NCBI RefSeq assembly: GCF_934772795.1
Contig: NZ_CAKVMR010000016.1
Location: 1 to 38,903, forward strand
Direction: 5' to 3'
Source: an uncultured Holdemanella sp.
GTDB taxonomy: Bacteria > Bacillota_I > Bacilli_A > Erysipelotrichales > Erysipelotrichaceae
DNA length: 38,903 nt
Under the pieces are notes generated by a model, which searched no databases, was not told where the DNA came from, and saw only the letters and a list, made by a program, of their open reading frames with translations. How positions within the stretch are numbered: position 1 is the stretch's first letter; the number at the start of each line of letters is the position of its first letter. Of the stretch, positions 16,081 through 23,680 are shown in pieces. Position numbers and translations under genes: made by a program.

Positions 16081-16627
16081 AATTACTCTTTCTAGAAATC
16101 AATTCTTTAGCGTGATATAACGCAAAGATAAACGTTAATGCACTAATTACATAATTAAGAGTTAACATCCAACCTGTGTAATGTTCATTATATGCATTAA
16201 TGATGATCAATACAGCTAATGCTAACAATAAAACCATTTTCAAAATTACTTTATTTGTATCTAATGTTTTAATAGAAGCCTCACTCTTCATTTTTTCATC
16301 ACATTTAAAATTTTCAACACGAGTTAAATTTTTCAAGAATCGTCTGAATCTAAATTCTAAAAATCCATATACTGCAACGCCAGCTAAAATACATAACCAG
16401 ATTGGCATATCAAACATCAACATCAAGATAAATCCAATAGCTCCCATCACAAAGCGCATACTGAATTGTTTATATCGATCTTCATTGTTTGCCAAAATAT
16501 ATCCTGTTTTAGAGAATACATCATAATATACAGCTCTTCCACGCTCATCCTTATAAACATGCCAACCAGATACATTACCCTTTAAATCTGTTCCCTGTTT
16601 TTTTCTTGTCTTTCTTCCTTCTGCCAT
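16079..16627 (-). CDS. Unrecognised four-helix membrane protein
   Basis: I do not recognise this 182-residue protein. The ATG at 16627 is preferred to one 21 bases earlier, because AAGGAG stands 6 bases before it. The first 50 residues are basic and soluble (KTRKKQG, then a WHVYKDERGRAVYYD segment). Hydrophobic segments follow at roughly 57-75, 77-95, 128-146 and 152-172, with a charged loop between the second and third. It starts 10 bases after the stop of the 193-residue gene, so the two form an operon and may work together. No catalytic motif is visible. Confidence 0.7.
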   Translation of the reverse strand: MAEGRKTRKKQGTDLKGNVSGWHVYKDERGRAVYYDVFSKTGYILANNEDRYKQFSMRFVMGAIGFILMLMFDMPIWLCILAGVAVYGFLEFRFRRFLKNLTRVENFKCDEKMKSEASIKTLDTNKVILKMVLLLALAVLIIINAYNEHYTGWMLTLNYVISALTFIFALYHAKELISRKSN

Positions 16628-16637
16628 AACTATCTCC

Positions 16638-17219
16638 TTACCACTCAACTACTTCTTCGAGTTCTTCTTTTTCAAGATTCTGTCGTTTCTCTTCTTCTTT
16701 AGAATCCACATAATCTGTGTATGGTGTCAGACAACCATTATCCTGTGGTTGATCATGACCATCCATGTGTACCATTATTTTGTCAAGAATATCGGTTTGT
16801 GTCAACTTTTCTCCGACTTTTGAAGCCTTCAAAAAACTTGGGGCACGACCAATCTCCATAAACATCGTTTCTAATTCCGCATAATCTGCTTCATGCACAC
16901 CTTCTGTAAAATACTCTAATTCTTGAAGCATCATTTTACAGAATGTCTTTACATCACGCATGTCAATGTTTCCTCTAAAAATAATAAACACTTTATGATC
17001 ATTCGTTACTTTTAAAGGTTGAGACATCGTAAATTTGTTTTGGATTGCCTTGTATACTTCTTCCCTTGTCTCTTCCATATATTCTAAATAATAAGGTTTA
17101 TCCTCTAATTCCTTATTATTATGTACATTAAAATAGATAGTATTGTAAACTCCACAATGTCTAAAAATAGTTCCTTTGACACTTGTCACATAAAGAACTG
17201 GATATTTTTTATCTGCCAT
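16638..17219 (-). CDS. Unrecognised soluble protein
   Basis: I do not recognise this 193-residue protein. It lacks a signal peptide and membrane segments. The N-terminal part looks like a mixed alpha/beta fold (YPVLYVTSVKGTIFRH; later KVFIIFRGNIDMRDVKTF). The last 25 residues are strongly acidic and probably helical (SKEEEKRQNLEKEELEEVVEW, given in outline). A strong AAGGAGGT lies before the ATG. It heads a two-gene unit with the membrane protein that follows. A perfect inverted repeat at 17251-17272 upstream could be an operator. Confidence 0.72.
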   Translation of the reverse strand: MADKKYPVLYVTSVKGTIFRHCGVYNTIYFNVHNNKELEDKPYYLEYMEETREEVYKAIQNKFTMSQPLKVTNDHKVFIIFRGNIDMRDVKTFCKMMLQELEYFTEGVHEADYAELETMFMEIGRAPSFLKASKVGEKLTQTDILDKIMVHMDGHDQPQDNGCLTPYTDYVDSKEEEKRQNLEKEELEEVVEW

Positions 17220-17250
17220 ATTATGTACCTCCTTAATTTCATTTTTAAAC

Positions 17251-17272
17251 CATTAAATTTTAATATTTAATG
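17251..17272. promoter_or_regulatory. Inverted repeat upstream of the two-gene unknown unit
   Basis: CATTAAAT (17251-17258) and ATTTAATG (17265-17272) form a perfect 8-base inverted repeat with a 6-base centre, about 30 bases before the start codon. It has no T-run, so it is more like a protein-binding site than a terminator. The AT-rich context makes a chance match possible. Confidence 0.35.
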
Positions 17273-17289
17273 ACCTAAAAATAAAATTA

Positions 17290-17321
17290 AAGGTTGTAAG
17301 GATATAATCCGTTACAACCTT
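17290..17321 (-). terminator. Terminator after the PTS EIID gene
   Basis: A perfect 10-base stem (AAGGTTGTAA, 17290-17299, with 17312-17321), a 12-base loop and a T-rich minus-strand tail. It ends the EIIB-EIIC-EIID transcript. Confidence 0.75.
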
Positions 17322-17362
17322 ATATTTGAGAGAAAATATTCTAACTTCGTTAGATTAGCCGA

Positions 17363-18238
17363 CTAGACTACTGTCCAAGGAACTGGTACTAATGGTGTAT
17401 ATGAACCAGACCAGATACCGAATGCAGCTCCAACAATACCGATTACTAAGAATAATGCGATACATTTTACTGGAGTCCAGTTTTTCTTCTTAATCAATAC
17501 ATAGCACATCATAGTGAATGCGAATGCGATTAAGCAAGGTAAAATCATATTTAAGTAGTTTTGGATTACGATTGGATCACCTTCACCATTGGCAATAGAG
17601 ATACCTAATTTAGTTCCTCCACCATAGTTAGAAATTAAAGCACCAACAACGAATACACCTAATACACTAGCAGCGTGAGTGAATGCTTTTGCGTTAGCAG
17701 TCATCATCTTAACAGCAGTTAAACCTAAGTTGTATGACCAGTACATTAAAGCAAAACGTAATACCATTTCAACACCAAATGCGATAACGAAGTATAAGAT
17801 TGGTCCCATGATGCTTCCATCAATAGCCATGTTTGCAGTTAAACCAGCAGTGATAGGAATTAATGTATACCAGAACAATGCATCACCAATACCACCTAAT
17901 GGAGCAGCAGTTGAGATACGTACAGAACGGATTGTCTGAATATCAGTTTTTTGTTGTTCCATTGATAATACGATACCCATAACGAATGTTACGAAGAATG
18001 GGTGAGTATTAAGGAAATCCATATTGTGAGTCATAGATGCAGCTAAGTCATCTTTATTAGTGTGGATTTTTTCCAAGCCTGGTAACATAGCCCATAACCA
18101 ACCAGCAGATTGCATACGTTCGTAGTTGAACGCAGCCTGTAATTGGCAAGAACGCCATACCATTTTGTTTAAAGTTTGTTTATCTAATCTTGCAGCAGGA
18201 GTAAGATCCTTGTAAGAAGTCATTGCATTAGATTCCAT
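17363..18238 (-). CDS. agaE: Mannose-family PTS EIID component (AgaE-like)
   Basis: One of the two membrane subunits of a mannose-family phosphotransferase permease. The 291-residue protein starts with the soluble family segment SYKDLTPAARLDKQTLNKMV and continues to VRISTAAPLGGIGDALFWYT, a characteristic EIID stretch near residues 108-127. Several C-terminal membrane helices follow. The ATG at 18238 has GGGAGG eight bases before it; an adjacent GTG codon is less likely. It overlaps the EIIC gene by 11 bases. The sugar is assigned from its partners, AgaV-like EIIB and AgaS; mannose and related sugars cannot be excluded by sequence alone. Confidence 0.9.
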   Translation of the reverse strand: MESNAMTSYKDLTPAARLDKQTLNKMVWRSCQLQAAFNYERMQSAGWLWAMLPGLEKIHTNKDDLAASMTHNMDFLNTHPFFVTFVMGIVLSMEQQKTDIQTIRSVRISTAAPLGGIGDALFWYTLIPITAGLTANMAIDGSIMGPILYFVIAFGVEMVLRFALMYWSYNLGLTAVKMMTANAKAFTHAASVLGVFVVGALISNYGGGTKLGISIANGEGDPIVIQNYLNMILPCLIAFAFTMMCYVLIKKKNWTPVKCIALFLVIGIVGAAFGIWSGSYTPLVPVPWTVV

Positions 18239-19019
18239 CACTTACACCTCCCTGCGCAGCTTTTGTTTCAATAGAAGTAATCTTGAAGTCTAATAATGCG
18301 ATTGCAACACCGATGAATGCAACTAAGATCAAGCAAGCAGAAGCAGTAGCTTCAACGTTACCGAATAGTAATGCAGTTGCAAAACCACCTAGTAACCATC
18401 CCCACAAGTCGTTAGAAAGCATAATCTTTAACAATACAGCGAAACCTACGAAACGCATCATTCCACCGGCAGCACTTAAACCACCCATGAACCAACTTGC
18501 GTTTTCACTTAAGCTTTGTAAAGCACCAGAAGCAGCAGTTCCACCAACATATGCTAAAATAGCGATTACAGCAAATAAAGTACCTAAGATAGCCATAGAA
18601 GTATTACATACAGCTGTAATTCCTTTAGGGTTAGCTTCAGCAGCAGCCTTATCAGCTTTAGCCATTAAACCAGACATGATTGTAAATGTTAATGTTACAA
18701 CGTATTGTCCGAATGTAGCGAAAATCATACAAGCTCCTAAAGCAGCATTAATATCCATTTTTGCTTTAACAGCGAAAATCATAGCAACAACTGATCCTAA
18801 TACAGCGTTAGGAGGCTGTGCTCCACCAACTGGCATGTTACCAACCATCATTAACTCATATGTACCACCAACAACTAAGCCAGTGTTTACATCACCTAAG
18901 ATTGCACCAATAATTGGACAAGCAATGATAGGACGATAAACGATTTCAGTTAATGAGAATTGGTCGATGGCAAAGAAGAATGTTACAATTGCCAATAACA
19001 CAATTTCTACAATATTCAT
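18228..19019 (-). CDS. agaW: Mannose-family PTS EIIC component (AgaW-like)
   Basis: The sugar-conducting membrane subunit of the permease. The 263-residue protein is hydrophobic almost throughout. It has the family segments YRPIIACPIIGAILGD and GGTYELMMVGNMPVGGAQPPN near the N-terminus, and AAGGMMRFVGFAVLLKIML in the second half. It ends in DGI, as does enteric AgaW as I recall it. The gene sits between EIIB (23 bases away) and EIID (11-base overlap). The Ala-rich antisense reading frame across it is a shadow. Confidence 0.9.
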   Translation of the reverse strand: MNIVEIVLLAIVTFFFAIDQFSLTEIVYRPIIACPIIGAILGDVNTGLVVGGTYELMMVGNMPVGGAQPPNAVLGSVVAMIFAVKAKMDINAALGACMIFATFGQYVVTLTFTIMSGLMAKADKAAAEANPKGITAVCNTSMAILGTLFAVIAILAYVGGTAASGALQSLSENASWFMGGLSAAGGMMRFVGFAVLLKIMLSNDLWGWLLGGFATALLFGNVEATASACLILVAFIGVAIALLDFKITSIETKAAQGGVSDGI

Positions 19020-19042
19020 TTTTCATTTTCTCCTTTTTTGGA

Positions 19043-19519
19043 TTAGCTCCAAAGTTTATTAATATCTTCAGGTGCGATGTCAGGTACACGTTGAATTTCT
19101 AATTCAACACCTAGTTCTTGCAATTTCTTGAATGCAGCAACATCATCGTCATTTACAGCTACTGTAGTAGCGACTTGACGTTTACCTTCAGACATGTGCA
19201 TGTTTCCAATATTACATTTTTTAATTGGAACACCACCCTCAACTAGACGTAATACATCTTGAGGTGTTTCACAAATGATGAAGATTTTTTGAGCAGGGCT
19301 CGCTTTTCCAATAATGTCGATTGTCTTCTGAATTGAGAAGTAACGAGTCTGAGCATAAGCTGGAGCAGCCATGTTCATCAAACCTTGACGGAATTCATCT
19401 TTTGCGACAGCGTCATTTGCAACTAATAATAAGTTAGCTCCTAGAACTCCACTCCATTGAGTTGCAACTTGACCGTGAATCAAACGATTGTCGATTCTTG
19501 TTAATAAGATATTTGGCAT
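19043..19519 (-). CDS. agaV: Mannose-family PTS EIIB component (AgaV-like)
   Basis: The cytosolic phosphotransfer subunit that passes phosphate from EIIA to the sugar. The 158-residue protein begins MPNILLTRIDNRLIHGQVA, and His15 is the phosphorylated residue. The start, the GANLLLVANDAVA segment and the GGVPIKKCNIGNMHMSEGK segment closely resemble N-acetylgalactosamine EIIB (AgaV/AgaB), which is the best hint of the sugar. It leads the EIIB-EIIC-EIID operon. A cre-like site lies at 19535-19548, and an inverted copy of the gatZ/agaS box lies further upstream. Confidence 0.92.
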   Translation of the reverse strand: MPNILLTRIDNRLIHGQVATQWSGVLGANLLLVANDAVAKDEFRQGLMNMAAPAYAQTRYFSIQKTIDIIGKASPAQKIFIICETPQDVLRLVEGGVPIKKCNIGNMHMSEGKRQVATTVAVNDDDVAAFKKLQELGVELEIQRVPDIAPEDINKLWS

Positions 19520-19534
19520 ATTCTCTCTCCTTCC

Positions 19535-19548
19535 TGATAGCGCTTTCT
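19535..19548 (-). promoter_or_regulatory. cre-like CcpA site upstream of the PTS operon
   Basis: The minus strand reads AGAAAGCGCTATCA, matching 12 of 14 positions of TGAAAGCGCTTTCA. It lies between the probable promoter (TATAAT at 19581-19576) and the EIIB ribosome site, a position suited to roadblock repression when a preferred sugar is present. Confidence 0.7.
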
Positions 19549-19575
19549 TCTTTAAAGAATAACTATCTTGACTAT

Positions 19576-19636
19576 ATTATACATTTTCTATGCATAAATG
19601 CTTTACACATTTTAAGAAAATGTTTGCACTTTTTAG
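19576..19636 (-). promoter_or_regulatory. PTS operon promoter region with inverted box copies
   Basis: A perfect minus-strand TATAAT (19581-19576) lacks a good -35. Upstream, on the plus strand, lie TTTACAC (19602) and TTTGCACTTTTTAG (19623-19636), exactly 21 bases apart. They match the core of the boxes before gatZ and agaS but in the opposite orientation to the gene. Beyond the cre site and these boxes, the 235-base gap between the EIIB and M20 genes holds only the M20 terminator. Confidence 0.5.
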
Positions 19637-19737
19637 TAATTTTTTATTTTTTATCACTAACAATTATAAAAATTGGCAAAAAAAACACATAATTATCACA
19701 AAATCGTTTCTAAAATCTATTTTGAAAACCTTTTCAT

Positions 19738-19768
19738 AAAAAAGAACATGCAAATTAACATGTTCTTT
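19738..19768 (-). terminator. Terminator after the M20 hydrolase gene
   Basis: Perfect stem AAAGAACATG (19741-19750) with CATGTTCTTT (19759-19768) and a T-run on the minus strand. It overlaps the stop codon. Confidence 0.85.
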
Positions 19769-20921
19769 CTTTAAACTCTTTTTTTGCCTTTTCTAACATT
19801 TCTGGTTTAGTAATCAAATCCAAGCCAACCAACGCAATAGCTGTAGCTGCTTTAACTAATCCATTTTTTCCCTCTTCACTAATCGTTGCAGCCGCCATTT
19901 CCTTTGAATGTCCAGCCACAGAACAATCTGCAATTTTGATAGTTCCCTGAATTGTTGGACAAACATAACTTACACTTCCAACATCTGTAGAACCACATGG
20001 AACTTCATCAACCGGATTAATTTGCTCAACTCCTAGCTCTTTATATTTTTCTGTCAACATATCAGCTAGCGTATAGTTGATTTTTGTATCTTCATAAGGA
20101 CATTCATACATGCTTGTTTTGTAAGTTGTTTGACTTGCAGTACATGATCCCTTCACACAATCTTCTGCGCGAGCTGCAATCTCTTTACAATATGCCATTG
20201 TAGTAGCTCTAAAATAATATTCCATACTTGCATAAGCAGGGATTACGTTCGCTGCAAGACCTCCATCACGAATAATTCCATGAATATATGATCCTGGAGT
20301 TACAAACTGACGTAACATTGAAATCTGTGTATATGTACTAATAGCTGCATCCAATGCACTATGTCCCTCTTGAGGATGGCATCCATGTGCATTCTTACCA
20401 AAGAATTCATATTTAATTGGTAAAATCGCCAACGATCTAGATCCAACGCCATTTTCTGTACTTGGATGAACCATCAAAGCTGCATCTACATCATCAAATA
20501 CCCCAGCTTCACTCATCTTCACTTTTCCACCAAAGTTTTCTTCACCAGGCGTACCCACAACACGTACAGTTCCACCAATTTCATCCACGACACTCTTTAA
20601 AGCTTCTCCAGCCGCAATACCAATACCAGCAATCAAGTTATGTCCACATCCATGTCCAACTTCAGGAAGTGCATCATATTCACACATATAAGCAATCGTT
20701 GGTCCTTCTTTACCCGATTTATATTCAGCTACAAAATCTGTATCGATCACAACGCTCGACTTCACATCAAATCCAGCATCTTTTAAATACTTCACCAATA
20801 CCTTCTGTGTTTCATACTCCTGAAATCCAGTTTCTGGATTTTCATAAAGTGTTTTTACAATTTCCATATAAGCATCTAAATGTTCTTGAATAGACGCCTC
20901 AATTCTAGTTTTATAATCCAT
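19755..20921 (-). CDS. M20-family amidohydrolase (M20D type)
   Basis: A metal-dependent amide hydrolase of 388 residues. The ATG at 20921 is chosen because GGAGG lies 8 bases before it. Visible landmarks are Asp83 (YMCEYDALP), HGCGHN (90-95), PGEENFGG (125-132) and the dimerisation-domain segment starting KNAHGCHPQEG. This layout matches the M20D group that includes aminobenzoyl-glutamate, dipeptide and aminoacyl-conjugate hydrolases. It sits alone between the two halves of the amino-sugar PTS, with terminators on both sides. A role in removing an acyl group from the imported sugar is attractive but is only inferred from position. Confidence 0.85.
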   Translation of the reverse strand: MDYKTRIEASIQEHLDAYMEIVKTLYENPETGFQEYETQKVLVKYLKDAGFDVKSSVVIDTDFVAEYKSGKEGPTIAYMCEYDALPEVGHGCGHNLIAGIGIAAGEALKSVVDEIGGTVRVVGTPGEENFGGKVKMSEAGVFDDVDAALMVHPSTENGVGSRSLAILPIKYEFFGKNAHGCHPQEGHSALDAAISTYTQISMLRQFVTPGSYIHGIIRDGGLAANVIPAYASMEYYFRATTMAYCKEIAARAEDCVKGSCTASQTTYKTSMYECPYEDTKINYTLADMLTEKYKELGVEQINPVDEVPCGSTDVGSVSYVCPTIQGTIKIADCSVAGHSKEMAAATISEEGKNGLVKAATAIALVGLDLITKPEMLEKAKKEFKERTC

Positions 20922-20986
20922 TCTAAATACCTCCGCATGTAAAAATATCATACCTCATTTACAAATATTTGAAAAGTTTTTACAAA

Positions 20987-21011
20987 AGAAAAAGCCAGGC
21001 AAAGCCTAGCT
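20987..21011 (-). terminator. Terminator after the PTS EIIA gene
   Basis: Stem of eight pairs, one a G-T wobble (20993-21000 with 21004-21011), a 3-base loop and a T-run on the minus strand. Confidence 0.8.
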
Positions 21012-21017
21012 TAAATA

Positions 21018-21449
21018 TTAGATACCATCTGAAAAATCGTCGTTTTGTTCAACATGTTGGAATACATAACGCATAACTTGGTCTTTTCCAACATTGCATG
21101 CAGATTCAGCTAAAGCATGAACATCTTCAGAGAAAGTACGAGTTAAGTTGATTTCAACTAACATACCTAAGTTTGTACCTGCAACAACTTCTACGTTTCC
21201 TCTTGGGAATCCAATTTCAACAGCCGTTTTGAATGGAGAACCACCAGCTAAATCACTTAATACAATGATTCCTTCGCAGTCTTTTAACGAATCCATAGCG
21301 TCTGTTAATTTTTTTGCTAAATCATCTGTTGAATCTGTAGCCTCAAAATCTACAGCAACATAATCTTTTGCATCTCCAGCAATCAAGTTTAAGCTTGTAG
21401 TTAAACCTGTCGCAAAGTGGCCATGACCAGTAACAATTAATCCTATCAT
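21018..21449 (-). CDS. agaF: Mannose-family PTS EIIA component (AgaF-like)
   Basis: A cytosolic 143-residue protein that takes phosphate from HPr and passes it to EIIB. The N-terminus MIGLIVTGHGHFATGL carries the phosphorylated His9. The segments EGIIVLSDLAGGSPFKTAV and VEVVAGTNLGMLVE are typical of the EIIA-Man fold. It follows agaS by 36 bases in the same unit, about 1.5 kb from the EIIB-EIIC-EIID genes it should serve. GAGGAG precedes the ATG. Confidence 0.92.
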   Translation of the reverse strand: MIGLIVTGHGHFATGLTTSLNLIAGDAKDYVAVDFEATDSTDDLAKKLTDAMDSLKDCEGIIVLSDLAGGSPFKTAVEIGFPRGNVEVVAGTNLGMLVEINLTRTFSEDVHALAESACNVGKDQVMRYVFQHVEQNDDFSDGI

Positions 21450-21485
21450 CTTCTTTTTTCTCCTCTAATTTTCTCCTCTGAATTC

Positions 21486-22664
21486 TTACTTTGCAGTATA
21501 TGGGTAAATAGTTACACCCTTAACAACACGGTTTACTTCACCTGTTGGACATGGATTGTCTGGTGTAATCTTGTAGCTCAATGATTTAAACAACGCAATA
21601 ACCTGAGCCACTAAAATGTAGTCAAATCCTAAGAAAATATTATCTTTAGGTGCATCTAAATCAAAGTTAATGAATGTATCTACTAATCCTTCGATTTCAG
21701 CATCTGCATGACTAGAAACAGCAACTAAACGATTCTTTTTACGTTGTCCACTCATTTCTTTAATAATGTCATATTCATATTGTCTTTGATATTCATCATC
21801 TGATAAATAAACAACTGTTAAACATTCATCATTGATAACTGATTTAGGTCCATGACGGAATCCCATTGGACTATCAAATGTAGTTGTAACTGTACCAGCA
21901 GTTAATTCACAAATCTTTAATTGACTTTCTTGAGCAATACCCTTCAATGTATTTGCACCTAAGTATACAATACGGTTGAATTCTGCAAAGTCAGCAACTA
22001 AATTTTCGCATACTTTGTATCCTTCATCAACAAATTTTTGTCCTTGAGCAATAACACTTTCCATTTCTTTTGCAGCTTCATCAATATCATCTAAACGGAA
22101 ACATAATAATGCAGCCAACATCATGTTAGAGAAACTTGAAGTCATTGCGAAAGACTGGTCATGAGTTTCTGGAGTCAAGTTAATATCGTAAGCATTGTCA
22201 CGAGTAGCAGCGGCTTTTGCTAAAGCTCCATCTTTATTACATGTAATGAATAAATGATAAACATTTTCCTTACATACTTCATCAGCAACTTGTACAGAGC
22301 CAACACTTTCAGGAGAGTTTCCTGAACGACCAAAGTTCACTAATAAAGTCTTTTTGTTTCTTGATAAATAGTTTTCTGGAGTTTCTACTAAATCTGTAGA
22401 AGCATATGATTTTGCATGATAACCAGTATAACGGTTAATATATGAATATAAAGCATTACCTACATATTCACTAGTTCCAGCACCTGTAAACACGATATCG
22501 CAATCTGGATCACTTAATACAGGTTCCATGAATTTTTTTAAAGCTTCCTTTTCATTTTTGATTTGAGCAATTGTTTTTGCCCAAGTAGCAGGTTGTTGGT
22601 AGATCTCCTGTGCAGTAAAAATACCACTTAATTCTTCCCAAGTTGATTTTTCTTTTCCGAACAT
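21486..22664 (-). CDS. agaS: AgaS-type SIS-domain deaminase/isomerase
   Basis: Probable galactosamine-6-phosphate deaminase, giving tagatose-6-phosphate and ammonia. The ATG at 22664 has AAGGAG 8 bases upstream; a longer reading frame would include the -10 box and is rejected. The 392-residue protein has two SIS domains. The first shows GAGTS (61-65) and FGRSGNSPES (111-120); the second includes SPMGFRHGPKS. Throughout, including the ETHDQSFAMTSS segment and the GEVNRVVKGVTIYP end, it follows enteric AgaS rather than GlmS or Amadori deglycases. It leads an operon with EIIA. Confidence 0.9.
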   Translation of the reverse strand: MFGKEKSTWEELSGIFTAQEIYQQPATWAKTIAQIKNEKEALKKFMEPVLSDPDCDIVFTGAGTSEYVGNALYSYINRYTGYHAKSYASTDLVETPENYLSRNKKTLLVNFGRSGNSPESVGSVQVADEVCKENVYHLFITCNKDGALAKAAATRDNAYDINLTPETHDQSFAMTSSFSNMMLAALLCFRLDDIDEAAKEMESVIAQGQKFVDEGYKVCENLVADFAEFNRIVYLGANTLKGIAQESQLKICELTAGTVTTTFDSPMGFRHGPKSVINDECLTVVYLSDDEYQRQYEYDIIKEMSGQRKKNRLVAVSSHADAEIEGLVDTFINFDLDAPKDNIFLGFDYILVAQVIALFKSLSYKITPDNPCPTGEVNRVVKGVTIYPYTAK

Positions 22665-22692
22665 TTTTCTTTCTCCTTCTGAACTTAATTTC

Positions 22693-22774
22693 ATTATAGC
22701 CATTTTTAACTAAAATAAAAGATTTTGGACGAAAGTAAACTAAAAAGTGCAAATTTGTTCTTTAAAAATACAAA
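22693..22774 (-). promoter_or_regulatory. agaS promoter with a shared upstream box
   Basis: Reading the minus strand: TTTGTA at 22774, TTTGCACTTTTTAGTTTAC at 22753-22735, CCAAAA at 22728, GTTAAA at 22710 and TATAAT at 22698-22693. The offsets from the long box (25, 43 and 55 bases) equal those at gatZ (25, 43 and 56). No good -35 box is present. Confidence 0.65.
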
Positions 22775-22783
22775 TTTTAATTA

Positions 22784-22807
22784 AAAAAAGAAGGATTTCT
22801 CCTTCTT
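22784..22807 (-). terminator. Terminator after the aldose epimerase gene
   Basis: Perfect stem AAGAAGGA (22788-22795) with TCCTTCTT (22800-22807), a 4-base loop and a T-run on the minus strand. It overlaps the stop codon and separates this gene from the agaS unit. Confidence 0.85.
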
Positions 22808-23657
22808 AAAGCACCTCGATCCAGTATGAACAAGACCATTCTTCATTTGGTTTTAAAACCATAGTTCCTTCTCTATGATAGAAATCTGGTGTCTCTTTTT
22901 CAAAATCCCCATGCGAATACCAAGGCTCAATACATAAGAAATCCGATGCACTATCATGAGTCCATAAAGCTAAATATGGATATCCCTCAATCGATACACG
23001 AACCACTTCTTCATCTCCATGTTTTAAAGTTACATAATTCGATTTTAAATCCTTATAAATAATCGTCGCATACTTCTTTACATCATCTCGAGACAATTTC
23101 CATTCTTTGAATGCAACATCCTGATATTCCACATTCTTTTCAAAACTTGGATCAAACAACAATTGTTTTGCGTTTTCTTCTTTTTCAAATGCCAAAGTAT
23201 ATGTAGAAAATTCATCATCCAACTTGAACGCAGGATGCAAACCAAACCCAAAAGGCATATCCTTAGAGTCATTATTTTTTACATGATACTGAATTAAAAC
23301 TTTATTCCCATCCAATTTATATCCTATCTCAAAATGGAAATTAAAAGGATATTGAGCTAATGTTTCCTCATTCGCATCTAAACTAAATACAAGTTCATCC
23401 TCTTTACTTTCACCCTTTAAGGTCGCATAACGAATTAAACCATGATTCTTCATCGCATATTTTTTGCCATCAATCTCATAATCCTTTGTATATGTATTTC
23501 CTACCATTGGAAATAAAGAAGGATTTCTACCAGACCATCCTTGATTTCCCTGATATAAAGTTTCACGATCTGTACTTTTCTTTACTAAGTGCAGCATTTC
23601 GCCACCCTTTTCTGTACACTCCAACTTCAATACATCATTCTCTAAAATATAAGCCAT
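22806..23657 (-). CDS. Aldose 1-epimerase family protein (LacX-like)
   Basis: Probably interconverts the alpha and beta anomers of a hexose or hexose phosphate. The 283-residue protein has the beta-rich galactose mutarotase-like fold with family segments GGEMLHLVKKSTDRETLYQG, NPSLFPMVGN, KNHGLIRY and PFGFGLHPAFKL, the last carrying the active-site histidine. It is closest in feel to LacX-type proteins found with tagatose-6-phosphate pathways, which suits the neighbouring galactosamine genes. It is 23 bases downstream of the Cof-type phosphatase and has its own GGAGGAG site, so the two are likely co-transcribed. Confidence 0.85.
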   Translation of the reverse strand: MAYILENDVLKLECTEKGGEMLHLVKKSTDRETLYQGNQGWSGRNPSLFPMVGNTYTKDYEIDGKKYAMKNHGLIRYATLKGESKEDELVFSLDANEETLAQYPFNFHFEIGYKLDGNKVLIQYHVKNNDSKDMPFGFGLHPAFKLDDEFSTYTLAFEKEENAKQLLFDPSFEKNVEYQDVAFKEWKLSRDDVKKYATIIYKDLKSNYVTLKHGDEEVVRVSIEGYPYLALWTHDSASDFLCIEPWYSHGDFEKETPDFYHREGTMVLKPNEEWSCSYWIEVL

Positions 23658-23680
23658 CTTATTCTCCTCCTATTCAGCTT

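Noticed and set aside
18283..18939. Long plus-strand reading frame opposite the EIIC gene
   Set aside because: It is Ala/Pro/Thr-rich without any motif and lies exactly antisense to a clear PTS gene with a ribosome site; it is a codon-bias shadow.
21486..22664. AgaS protein as a fructoselysine or glucoselysine deglycase
   Set aside because: Mannose-family PTS loci with SIS proteins can serve Amadori products, but the 392-residue length, two SIS domains and specific segments follow AgaS, and the EIIB resembles AgaV.
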